In this document: positions 15,511 to 22,315 of the stretch, one piece after another
Layout: the number at the start of each line of letters is the position of its first letter
Position numbering within the stretch: the stretch's first letter is position 1
Source: Tateyamaria omphalii
GTDB lineage: Bacteria > Pseudomonadota > Alphaproteobacteria > Rhodobacterales > Rhodobacteraceae
DNA length: 64,000 bases
NCBI RefSeq assembly: GCF_019802125.1
Contig: NZ_JAHVHT010000004.1
Location: 248,001-312,000, forward strand
Reading direction: 5' to 3'
Notes under the pieces: model-generated
Databases searched by the model: none
Told to the model about the DNA's origin: nothing
The model's input: only the letters and a program-made list of their open reading frames with translations
Program-made: the position numbers and the translations under genes

Positions 15511-17256
15511 ATGGCCGACACAGCCGTAGGTGGACAGGGAAGGCGCGTCTTGTTCGGGCCGGGCACGGTGCTCAAGACGGTGGTTCTGGCCATCCTGGTC
15601 GCACTGATCGTCCTGCCGCTTTTGCGCACCGTACTTTTCACGCTGCAACCGGACACGATCCACGCCTGGAGCGATGTGTTGAGCGGGCGACTGTCCACAA
15701 ACCTGTTCTACAAACCCTTGGGCAACACCCTGTTGATTGGCGTGGTAGTCAGCACCGGATGCATCCTGCTCGGTGGCTTTCTGGCCTGGCTTGTGGTGAT
15801 GACCAACGTGCCGTTCCGCAAAACCATCGGCGTGATGGCGACGCTTCCATTCATGATCCCGTCCTTTGCTGCTGCCCTGGCCTGGAGCGCATTGTTCCGC
15901 AATGACCGCGTCGGTGGACAGGTTGGATGGGTGCAGGGGATGGGCATCGGCATCCCCGATTGGCTGGCCTGGGGCATCGTGCCCACGCTGATCGTGCTGA
16001 CGCTGCATTATTTCAGCCTGGCCTTCACCATCATTGCAGCCGCGTTGGCAACCGTGAACTCGGATCTTGTCGAAGCCGCTCAAATCGCTGGTGCCAAGGG
16101 GCGGCGGATTCTGATGGGCATTGTCCTACCCGTCACCCTGCCCGCGCTTGTCGCTGCGGGATCGCTGTGTTTTGCCGGGGCGGTATCGAACTTCGCGACA
16201 CCCGCGCTTCTCGGGTTGCCCGTGCGGATGCAGACACTTTCGACCCGGCTCTTCGGTATGATCGAAGTGGGTCAGGTCGGGCGCGGCTACGTGATCGGCA
16301 TCCTGCTGGTGCTGATTTCGGCAGCCTTCCTCTGGGTGGGCAACCGTCTGGTATCCGGGCGCCGATCCTATGCGACCATCACCGGCAAGGGCGGGCGGGC
16401 CAAACGGTTCGACCTGCGCGGGGCGCGCTGGCCCCTCTTTGCACTTGCGATGGTGGTTCTGGTGGCCGCGACGGTGGTGCCGGTGATCGTTCTCGTTGCT
16501 TCCAGCCTCGCACCATCCTCCGCGAACCTGTTTTCGGGCTGGACCCTGCACTACTGGATCGGCCAGAGCGACCCCGGCTTCGCCCAGGGCATCCCCGGCA
16601 TCGCCTATAACGCCGACATCGTGCGCGCGCTGACAATCACATTGGGTCTGGGTGCGGCAGTGGCCTTTTCCGGCATGTTCGTGGGCCTGCTCGCCTCCTA
16701 CACCACGGCGCGCTACCGCGAAGGCTGGATGTCCGCGGCCATCATGCAAGTCGGCTTCCTGCCTCTTCTGGTGCCGGGCATCGCGTTTGGTGCCGCATAC
16801 ATCGCCTATCTTGGCGCGCCGATCGGGCCCCTGCCCGCACTCTACGGCACCTTTGCGCTGCTCGTCATCGCGGCCACCGCATACCTGCTGCCGTTCTCCG
16901 TACAGACAGGGCGTGCGGTGATCCAACAGGTGGGCGGCGAGCTTGAGGAAAGCGCCCGCATGACCGGCGCCGGGTTCGCCCGTCGACTGAGCGCCATCAC
17001 CATTCCGCTGGCGATCCGCGGGCTGACGGCAGGCGGCATCCTGATCTTCGTCAAGATCGTCCGCGACCTGTCGCTGGTGGTGCTGCTCTTTACACCGACG
17101 ATGCCGGTCCTGTCCGTGGTGGCCTACCGCTACGCCTCCGAAGGGTTCGCACAGTTCGCCAACGCGATCACGGTCGTGATCCTGTTCATCTCCATTGCCG
17201 CCAGCCTGCTTGCCAGCGGGCTGCAATCGAAATCCCAGCCCTGGCTGCAGAACTGA
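15511..17256 (+). CDS. ABC transporter permease, FbpB/AfuB type (two-domain)
   Basis: 581 residues with about twelve membrane helices and two internally repeated permease domains. Each carries an EAA-type loop for the ATPase: EAAQIAGAKGRRILMGIVLP near residue 190 and EESARMTGAGFARRLSAITIP near 480. This duplicated single-chain form is the norm for the iron/2-aminoethylphosphonate/hexose-phosphate permease group. It lies between the binding protein (82-base gap, GC-rich) and the ATPase (9 bases). Confidence 0.92.
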   Translation: MADTAVGGQGRRVLFGPGTVLKTVVLAILVALIVLPLLRTVLFTLQPDTIHAWSDVLSGRLSTNLFYKPLGNTLLIGVVVSTGCILLGGFLAWLVVMTNVPFRKTIGVMATLPFMIPSFAAALAWSALFRNDRVGGQVGWVQGMGIGIPDWLAWGIVPTLIVLTLHYFSLAFTIIAAALATVNSDLVEAAQIAGAKGRRILMGIVLPVTLPALVAAGSLCFAGAVSNFATPALLGLPVRMQTLSTRLFGMIEVGQVGRGYVIGILLVLISAAFLWVGNRLVSGRRSYATITGKGGRAKRFDLRGARWPLFALAMVVLVAATVVPVIVLVASSLAPSSANLFSGWTLHYWIGQSDPGFAQGIPGIAYNADIVRALTITLGLGAAVAFSGMFVGLLASYTTARYREGWMSAAIMQVGFLPLLVPGIAFGAAYIAYLGAPIGPLPALYGTFALLVIAATAYLLPFSVQTGRAVIQQVGGELEESARMTGAGFARRLSAITIPLAIRGLTAGGILIFVKIVRDLSLVVLLFTPTMPVLSVVAYRYASEGFAQFANAITVVILFISIAASLLASGLQSKSQPWLQN

Positions 17257-17265
17257 AGGTCTTTC

Positions 17266-18324
17266 ATGCTGGAAATACGCAATCTCACCAAACGGTTCGG
17301 CGGCGTCGAAGCGGTCAAGGATGTCTCGATCTCTGTGCCCGACGGCGCGTTCCTGGTCCTTCTTGGCCCATCGGGTTGTGGAAAGACCACGCTCCTGCGG
17401 ATGCTCGCTGGGCTGGAACTGCCGTCCGCAGGGCAGATCATCTTCGACGGCCAGACGGTTTCGGATGGCGACCGCGACTGGGCCGTCGACCCGGCCAAAC
17501 GCAACTCCGGACTGGTGTTTCAGTCCTATGCGCTCTGGCCTCACATGTCGGTGCGCGGCAACGTGGATTGGCCGCTCAAGGTCATGTCGATGCCCAAGGC
17601 CGAACGCGCAGAGCGCGTGCGCGAGGTGCTTGAACTGCTCGACATCGCCAACCTCGCCGATCGCTACCCCAACGAGATCTCGGGCGGTCAACAACAGCGG
17701 GTCGCCATCGCCCGCACCATTGCACCAAGACCGTCGGTTCTGCTGTTCGACGAACCGCTGTCGAACCTCGACGCCAAACTACGGGTCGAGATGCGCACCG
17801 AACTCATGCGCCTGCACCGTGCAACGGGAGCAACCACGGTTTACGTGACCCACGACCAGATCGAGGCGATGACCATGGCCACCCATGTCGCGGTCATGGA
17901 TCGGGGGCGCGTGCAGCAATTTGGCGCCCCCGCCGACCTCATCGACCGGCCCGAAACGGCCTTTGTCGCCACCTTTGTCGGAACGCCCCCGAACAACATG
18001 GTGCCGGTGGTCAAGAACGGCGCAGGCTACAGGGTCGGCGGCCGACACATGGCACTGTCACCGCCTGCGGATGACTGCATGGCGATGTTCCGGGCCGAGA
18101 ACATGGCGGTCAGCGGCCAGGCAGGCGACACCACACTGCCCATGGAACTGGTCGAAACCAGCACCATCGCGGGCCGCACCATGGTCACCGGCCTGCGCGA
18201 TGGGCTGCGCCTGACGGCCATTGTCGACAAGCCCCCCGCACTTCGGATCGGCGAGACGGTACAGTTCCGCCTGCCCAGCGAACCCGACAGTTGGTTCGCC
18301 CCCGATGGCACGAGGATCGGCTGA
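17266..18324 (+). CDS. ABC transporter ATP-binding protein, FbpC/AfuC type
   Basis: 352 residues. Walker A GPSGCGKTTLL lies near residue 36, the signature ISGGQQQRVAIAR near 140, Walker B VLLFDEPLSNLDAK near 160, the switch histidine in VTHDQIEA near 195, and a C-terminal TOBE-like regulatory region from about 240. It powers the binding-protein-dependent importer encoded just upstream. Its stop overlaps the start of the histidine phosphatase (TGATG), showing tight coupling. Confidence 0.94.
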   Translation: MLEIRNLTKRFGGVEAVKDVSISVPDGAFLVLLGPSGCGKTTLLRMLAGLELPSAGQIIFDGQTVSDGDRDWAVDPAKRNSGLVFQSYALWPHMSVRGNVDWPLKVMSMPKAERAERVREVLELLDIANLADRYPNEISGGQQQRVAIARTIAPRPSVLLFDEPLSNLDAKLRVEMRTELMRLHRATGATTVYVTHDQIEAMTMATHVAVMDRGRVQQFGAPADLIDRPETAFVATFVGTPPNNMVPVVKNGAGYRVGGRHMALSPPADDCMAMFRAENMAVSGQAGDTTLPMELVETSTIAGRTMVTGLRDGLRLTAIVDKPPALRIGETVQFRLPSEPDSWFAPDGTRIG

Positions 18325-18923
18325 TGCGTTTGCTGCTTGTCCGCCATGGGCAATCGGAATGGAATGCGGTCCGCCGTCTTCAGGGACAGGCCGATATCGG
18401 TCTGTCGGAGCTTGGCAAATCCCAGGCAGAGACCCTGCGCCCGGTGATCGAAGACATCGCGCCCTGCCGGACCGTCGCGTCAGACCTGAAACGGGTGCGC
18501 CAGACCAGCAAGCACCTGGGCATCGACGCCCCGCACTTCTCCAGGGCATTGCGCGAAAACGATGTCGGCGATTGGACGGGCCGCGCCATCGCCGACATCC
18601 GCAAGGAAGACGAAGAAGGGTACCAGGGCTGGCGCGCGGGCACCTCCGTGCCACCGGGGGGAGAGGCATGGCCCGATTTCGCCGACCGCGTCAGCGCCGT
18701 GATCGAGGAAGAACGCCGCGAACCTTGTACGAACCTCCTTGTCGTCTGCCACGGCGGTGTCATCCGGGCGCTCCTGCAACGCTATGTCGGGCTTCAACCC
18801 GCACATGTCATCCCGGTTGCACCGGCAAGCCTGACAGCACTGCGATTGGGCAACGGCAAGCCTCCCAGAATTGAGCTCTTCAACTACCGCCCCGACGACC
18901 TCGACTTCGGCGCACCCGACTGA
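18324..18923 (+). CDS. Histidine phosphatase family protein (phosphoglycerate mutase-like)
   Basis: 199 residues. The catalytic RHG motif is at the very start (LLVRHGQSEWNAVRRLQGQ), the acid region is RENDVGDWTGR near 75, and the second catalytic histidine is in VVCHGGVIRALL near 142. These enzymes remove phosphate through a phosphohistidine. The start overlaps the ATPase stop and the stop overlaps the antiporter start, so it is a true operon member. It may dephosphorylate the imported solute; that is an inference, as its lack of a signal peptide makes it cytoplasmic. Confidence 0.9.
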   Translation: MRLLLVRHGQSEWNAVRRLQGQADIGLSELGKSQAETLRPVIEDIAPCRTVASDLKRVRQTSKHLGIDAPHFSRALRENDVGDWTGRAIADIRKEDEEGYQGWRAGTSVPPGGEAWPDFADRVSAVIEEERREPCTNLLVVCHGGVIRALLQRYVGLQPAHVIPVAPASLTALRLGNGKPPRIELFNYRPDDLDFGAPD

Positions 18924-19834
18924 TGGGCATGGACCTGCTGTTCCTCGTCATGGGCGGAACGCTCCTGTTCTATGGCGGGGACTGGCTGATCGACGGAATC
19001 GAACGGCTTGCAGCAGAGTTCAGGATACCGCCCGTCATCGTGGCTTTTGTCGTCATGGGGTTTGGCACCTCCGCGCCAGAGCTTTTTGTCGCGGTGCAGG
19101 CCATGCTTGCGGCGGCACCCGATGTCGCGGTCGGCAATGTGGTTGGAAGCAATATCGCCAACCTGCTTCTCGTGCTTGCACTTGCCGCCCTGATCGCACC
19201 GGTTGCCACCGCGTCGGACATCCTGCGCATAGACGGATGCGCGATGCTTCTGGCCGCTCTGTCCTTCGGCATTATCGCATATGATGCGGTTGTCTCGCGG
19301 ACAGATGCGGCAATGCTCATCGTGGGAATGACGATCTACCTGCTTCTGCGCTGGCACTCGCTTGACGACCAGGACAGCGCGGAACCAGACGGGACCGGTG
19401 GGCTGACCGGTGCAATGGGCTGGTGTATCGCCGCTCTGGTCGCCCTGCCCTTCGGCGCACATCTGTTCATCAACGCCGCCATTGGCCTCGCCGGCAGTTT
19501 GGGCATGTCCGAGGCCCTGATCGGTTTGACCGCTGTGGCCATCGGTACGTCCCTTCCCGAAATGGCGGCCTGTGTCGCCGCCGCCCTGCGGCGCCAGCCC
19601 GACCTCATCCTCGGTGGAATCCTCGGCAGCAACGTGTTCAACGGCACCATCGTCCTGGGCAGCGCGGCCCTGGTGTCTCCGGTTCTGATCGCGGACACCT
19701 TCATCGCATTCTGGATTCCGATCATGATCGGAGCATCCCTGGTGTCACTCATCTTCCTTCGTACGGGTTTCGTGCTGAGCAGACAGGAAGCGTCGGTCAT
19801 GCTTTTTGGCTATGCAGTGATCTTTCTGTTCTGA
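18923..19834 (+). CDS. Calcium/sodium antiporter, CaCA family (YrbG-like)
   Basis: 303 residues with about ten helices. Both alpha repeats are present: GTSAPELFVA near residue 50 with VGNVVGSNIANLL near 70, and GTSLPEMAAC near 210 with GGILGSNVFNGTIV near 230. The family exchanges a divalent or alkali cation for sodium or protons. It overlaps the phosphatase stop by the TGATG arrangement, so it belongs to the same operon. It could restore ion balance during uptake; this link is unusual and unproven. Confidence 0.9.
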   Translation: MGMDLLFLVMGGTLLFYGGDWLIDGIERLAAEFRIPPVIVAFVVMGFGTSAPELFVAVQAMLAAAPDVAVGNVVGSNIANLLLVLALAALIAPVATASDILRIDGCAMLLAALSFGIIAYDAVVSRTDAAMLIVGMTIYLLLRWHSLDDQDSAEPDGTGGLTGAMGWCIAALVALPFGAHLFINAAIGLAGSLGMSEALIGLTAVAIGTSLPEMAACVAAALRRQPDLILGGILGSNVFNGTIVLGSAALVSPVLIADTFIAFWIPIMIGASLVSLIFLRTGFVLSRQEASVMLFGYAVIFLF

Positions 19835-19900
19835 CGGTTCGGAAAAGCTCATGCTGATATTGCATTGACTCATAGCTTTGTAACTATTTATTCCGAACTC

Positions 19901-20206
19901 ATGAAAGATCGCCTTGAACAGTCCAAAGCCCTGGCAAGCAACGCACGCCTGTCCATCCTCACATGGCTATCCGACCCCGACGCGCATTTCTCGCATCAAG
20001 CGACGGGTCGGCCATCGGACATTGGCGTCTGCGTGACCTTGATCACGGCAAAGCTCGACATGGCCCAGCCCACCGTCAGCCGCCACCTCGAACTGTTGCG
20101 ACGGGCCGGCTTCCTGTCGGTCAACAAGATTGGCAGATGGTCCTATTTTCAAAGGGACGAGGCTGCGATTTCCGAGTTCAAGGGGTGGATCAATGACCAT
20201 CTTTGA
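19901..20206 (+). CDS. ArsR family winged-helix transcriptional regulator
   Basis: 101 residues from the ATG at 19901; a TTG at 19865 is possible but has no better ribosome-binding site. The pattern SKALASNARLSILTWLSDP, then LDMAQPTVSRHLELLRRAGFL (recognition helix about 53-73) is the ArsR fold. No Cys cluster for metal binding is seen beyond a single Cys (GVCVTL). The 3' end overlaps the start of a broken alpha/beta-hydrolase gene, which was probably its target operon partner. Confidence 0.85.
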   Translation: MKDRLEQSKALASNARLSILTWLSDPDAHFSHQATGRPSDIGVCVTLITAKLDMAQPTVSRHLELLRRAGFLSVNKIGRWSYFQRDEAAISEFKGWINDHL

Positions 20207-20345
20207 GCAAGCGGACACAAACCTGCTCCCCGGCTTCAAGCGCCGGATGATCGACATCGATGGCAAGCCCGTGATGACACTGACAGCGGGGCATGGACCG
20301 GCCATCTTGATGCTGCATGGTGACACATCTGTGCTGGCATCACTG
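20193..20345 (+). pseudogene. N-terminal remnant of an alpha/beta-hydrolase (haloacetate dehalogenase-like)
   Basis: An ATG at 20193 overlaps the ArsR gene and opens a good alpha/beta-hydrolase N-terminus: LLPGFKRRMIDIDGKPVMTL, then GHGPAILMLHGD near residue 43. Straight after this the expected continuation (THLCWHH) appears in a different frame, and similarity ends a few codons later, at the start of the next gene. An internal deletion has therefore removed most of the gene. About 50 of an expected 290 codons remain. Confidence 0.6.
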
Positions 20346-20377
20346 GCAACCGCACCAACCCGGCCTATGTCCGCGTC

Positions 20378-20797
20378 ATGCGTTTCCTCATCGCTCTCAC
20401 CTGTCTCGCCGCCCCGGCTCACGCTTGGGAATTCAATGCGACCCCGGTTTGCACACTGTCGCACAGCGAACCGGCAGCCGACATCGCGGTCACCTACGAC
20501 CACGCCACGCGGCTCTATGCGATCGCCGTCACAAGCTCCAACGGCTGGCCAGACGCCCCCACCTTCTCCATCCGCTTCGACGGTCCACAACAAAACACCA
20601 TCTCCACCAGCCGCCACATAACGGAAGGTCAGACGCTGACGGTCACGGATGCAGGGTTCGGCAACGTGTTGGACGGCTTTGAATTCAACAGGACAGCGAC
20701 TGCATTCACGCAGACGGCGGCGGTCACGATCTCGCTCACGGGCGCAGCACCAGAAGTGCAAAGGTTTCGGGCCTGCGCAACCGCGCCCTTGGCCTGA
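20378..20797 (+). CDS. Exported Rhodobacteraceae protein of unknown function
   Basis: 139 residues with a clear signal peptide (MRFLIALTCLAAPAHA, cleaved near 16). The rest reads WEFNATPVCTLSHSEP, then ISTSRHITEGQTLTVTDAGFGNVLDG. I recall this family as common in Rhodobacteraceae and often misnamed excinuclease ABC subunit B; it shows no UvrB motif. Two cysteines (about 25 and 134) could form a disulphide. Function unknown. It lies right behind the truncated hydrolase. Confidence 0.75.
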   Translation: MRFLIALTCLAAPAHAWEFNATPVCTLSHSEPAADIAVTYDHATRLYAIAVTSSNGWPDAPTFSIRFDGPQQNTISTSRHITEGQTLTVTDAGFGNVLDGFEFNRTATAFTQTAAVTISLTGAAPEVQRFRACATAPLA

Positions 20798-20803
20798 TCC
20801 TGG

Positions 20804-21085
20804 CTAGAAATCAAAAATGTCGCCCAGCAGATCACCCATGCCCTTTTTCTTCCTGCGGCGTTGATCATAGCCGCGGTCGTCATAACCACGATCATCATAC
20901 CCTCGGCTCATCTGAGGTTCGGACGGCGGCGGAGGGGGCGGCGGAGCATAGGCGGCAGCGCGCTCAATGATCTTGTCCAACTCGCCCCGATCCAGCCACA
21001 CGCCGCGGCACTGCGGGCAATAGTCAATTTCGACCCCGCTCCTATCGGCGATCACAAGGGGCGTTCCGTCAATGGGGCACTGCAT
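20804..21085 (-). CDS. Small TFIIB-type zinc-ribbon protein
   Basis: 93 residues from the ATG at 21085, which has GGAGAG at suitable spacing; a further in-frame ATG lies at 21106. Two Cys pairs form a zinc ribbon: MQCPIDGTPL (the first pair has only one Cys, at position 3) and DYCPQCRGVWLDRGELDKI. This matches the zf-TFIIB family except that the first knuckle has CPID in place of CPxC. A proline run, three YD(D/Q)RGYD-like repeats and a basic stretch (RRRKKK) follow, ending GDLLGDIFDF. Function unknown. Confidence 0.75.
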   Translation of the reverse strand: MQCPIDGTPLVIADRSGVEIDYCPQCRGVWLDRGELDKIIERAAAYAPPPPPPPSEPQMSRGYDDRGYDDRGYDQRRRKKKGMGDLLGDIFDF

Positions 21086-21157
21086 GGGCATCTCTCCGTT
21101 GTTCATCGTCTCATATAGGATTGCGCCACCTTCCCCACAGGGTCGGGCAGAAAAAAA

Positions 21158-21182
21158 GGCCCCAACGCTGTGCGCTGGGGCC
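21158..21182 (-). terminator. Rho-independent terminator
   Basis: GGCCCCA and TGGGGCC form a strong stem, preceded on the plus strand by seven A residues. Read on the minus strand this is a stem followed by a U-run, ending the 21205-21480 transcript. Confidence 0.75.
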
Positions 21183-21204
21183 GTCATTCGTAGCCAAACC
21201 CTGT

Positions 21205-21480
21205 TCAGCCGTCATCCGAAGGCGGGATGATTTTGATCCCCGGAACAGTCACGGACTTCTCCTCCAGCGTCACATCAACTTCCGGCACGGTCACATCAAC
21301 GGTTTCTTCAGTCACGCTGACATCGCCAACTTCGGCGTCAAATGCGGGAAGTTGGCCACCTTCCACAGTCACTTCGGGCAGACGGGTCTCCTGTGTCTGG
21401 TCGATGTCGATCATGTAAACGGCGGCACCAACCCCAAGTACGGCCACAACGGCAAGCAAAATGCTCAATGTCGCTTTCAT
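21205..21480 (-). CDS. Single-pass membrane-anchored small protein, unknown
   Basis: 91 residues: an N-terminal hydrophobic helix (residues 3-23, LSILLAVVAVLGVGAAVYM), then an acidic periplasmic tail rich in V-T-V-P-E repeats (VEGGQ, VTEETVDVTVPEVDVTLEE). AGGAGAAAG precedes the start. The tail looks extended and beta-prone. No family was recognised. A rho-independent terminator follows. Confidence 0.7.
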   Translation of the reverse strand: MKATLSILLAVVAVLGVGAAVYMIDIDQTQETRLPEVTVEGGQLPAFDAEVGDVSVTEETVDVTVPEVDVTLEEKSVTVPGIKIIPPSDDG

Positions 21481-21645
21481 AGTCTTTCTCCTTTCGCATC
21501 AGGTGCGTCGCTCACATAACGCCCGAAGATGCTCAAAAGGTTCCCCAAAAAGCGGTCTGACTTTGTGCAACAAGAGCCGCTAATCAATTGTTAACCATGT
21601 CTGAGCAACGCTGCGGGGACAAAGATCGCCCGAGGAGTTGCTGCC

Positions 21646-22305
21646 ATCCGCCTCCCAACCCTGCCTTTCCTGCTCGCCTTTCTGCTCGATGCATCATCTG
21701 CGATCGCCGGGGCTTGGATGCAGGAACATCGCAAGGGCTTCCTGTCTTACAGCGGCGTCTACGAGGAAACGGGAAAGCTGGATGGATCTGTCTATCTGGA
21801 ATACGGGCTTCGGCCAAAACTGACCTTGGGCGCCAAGATAGATGTGAACATGACCAGCGGTCGTATGGGCGATGGGACGGGTTTTCTATTCTTCCGCAAA
21901 CCGGTCCGCACGGGTGAACGGGCCTATAAGATTGCATACGACATTGGGCTCGGCAGCACGTTTGGCGGTAACTCTGACCCACTCCTGCGCACTGGTCTGA
22001 GCTATGGGCGCGGGATCAAGATGTGGGACCGCTACGGCTGGCTCGCCATTGACGGGGCAATCGAATGGGCGCTCGACGACAACCCTGACATGCTCAAACT
22101 GGATACGACCATCGGGCTCAACTTGAATGACCGCTTTAAGGTTATGATGCAGGTCTTTGTCAGCGACACGGACGGTCAAACCGCAACAACACTTGCCCCG
22201 TCTCTGGTTTGGCAACCAAAACCAAAGGGCCGCAGCTTCGTCTTTGGGGTCGAGGGCGAAGATGGGATCTTCGCCCTCAAATTGGGTATATGGCGGTCGT
22301 TCTGA
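21646..22305 (+). CDS. Exported beta-strand-rich protein; probable ATC start codon
   Basis: About 219 residues if read from ATC at 21646. GAGGAG lies 8 bases upstream, and the translation then gives an ideal signal peptide (initiator, RLPTLPFLLAFLLDASSAIAG). The first ATG, at 21718, would cut the signal peptide off. The mature part alternates strands (LDGSVYLEYGLRPKLTLGAK, then LTLGA, FKVMMQVFVSD, FALKLGIWRSF), suggesting an outer-membrane beta-barrel ending in Phe. Either a rare ATC start or a single-base change from ATG explains this. Function unknown. Confidence 0.68.
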   Translation: MRLPTLPFLLAFLLDASSAIAGAWMQEHRKGFLSYSGVYEETGKLDGSVYLEYGLRPKLTLGAKIDVNMTSGRMGDGTGFLFFRKPVRTGERAYKIAYDIGLGSTFGGNSDPLLRTGLSYGRGIKMWDRYGWLAIDGAIEWALDDNPDMLKLDTTIGLNLNDRFKVMMQVFVSDTDGQTATTLAPSLVWQPKPKGRSFVFGVEGEDGIFALKLGIWRSF

Positions 22306-22315
22306 GCGGCCTGGA

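Noticed and set aside
16126-17694. 522-codon reverse frame opposite the ABC permease and ATPase
   Set aside because: The plus-strand genes carry unambiguous ABC motifs; the reverse frame is rich in His, Gln and Arg, typical of a GC-rich shadow.
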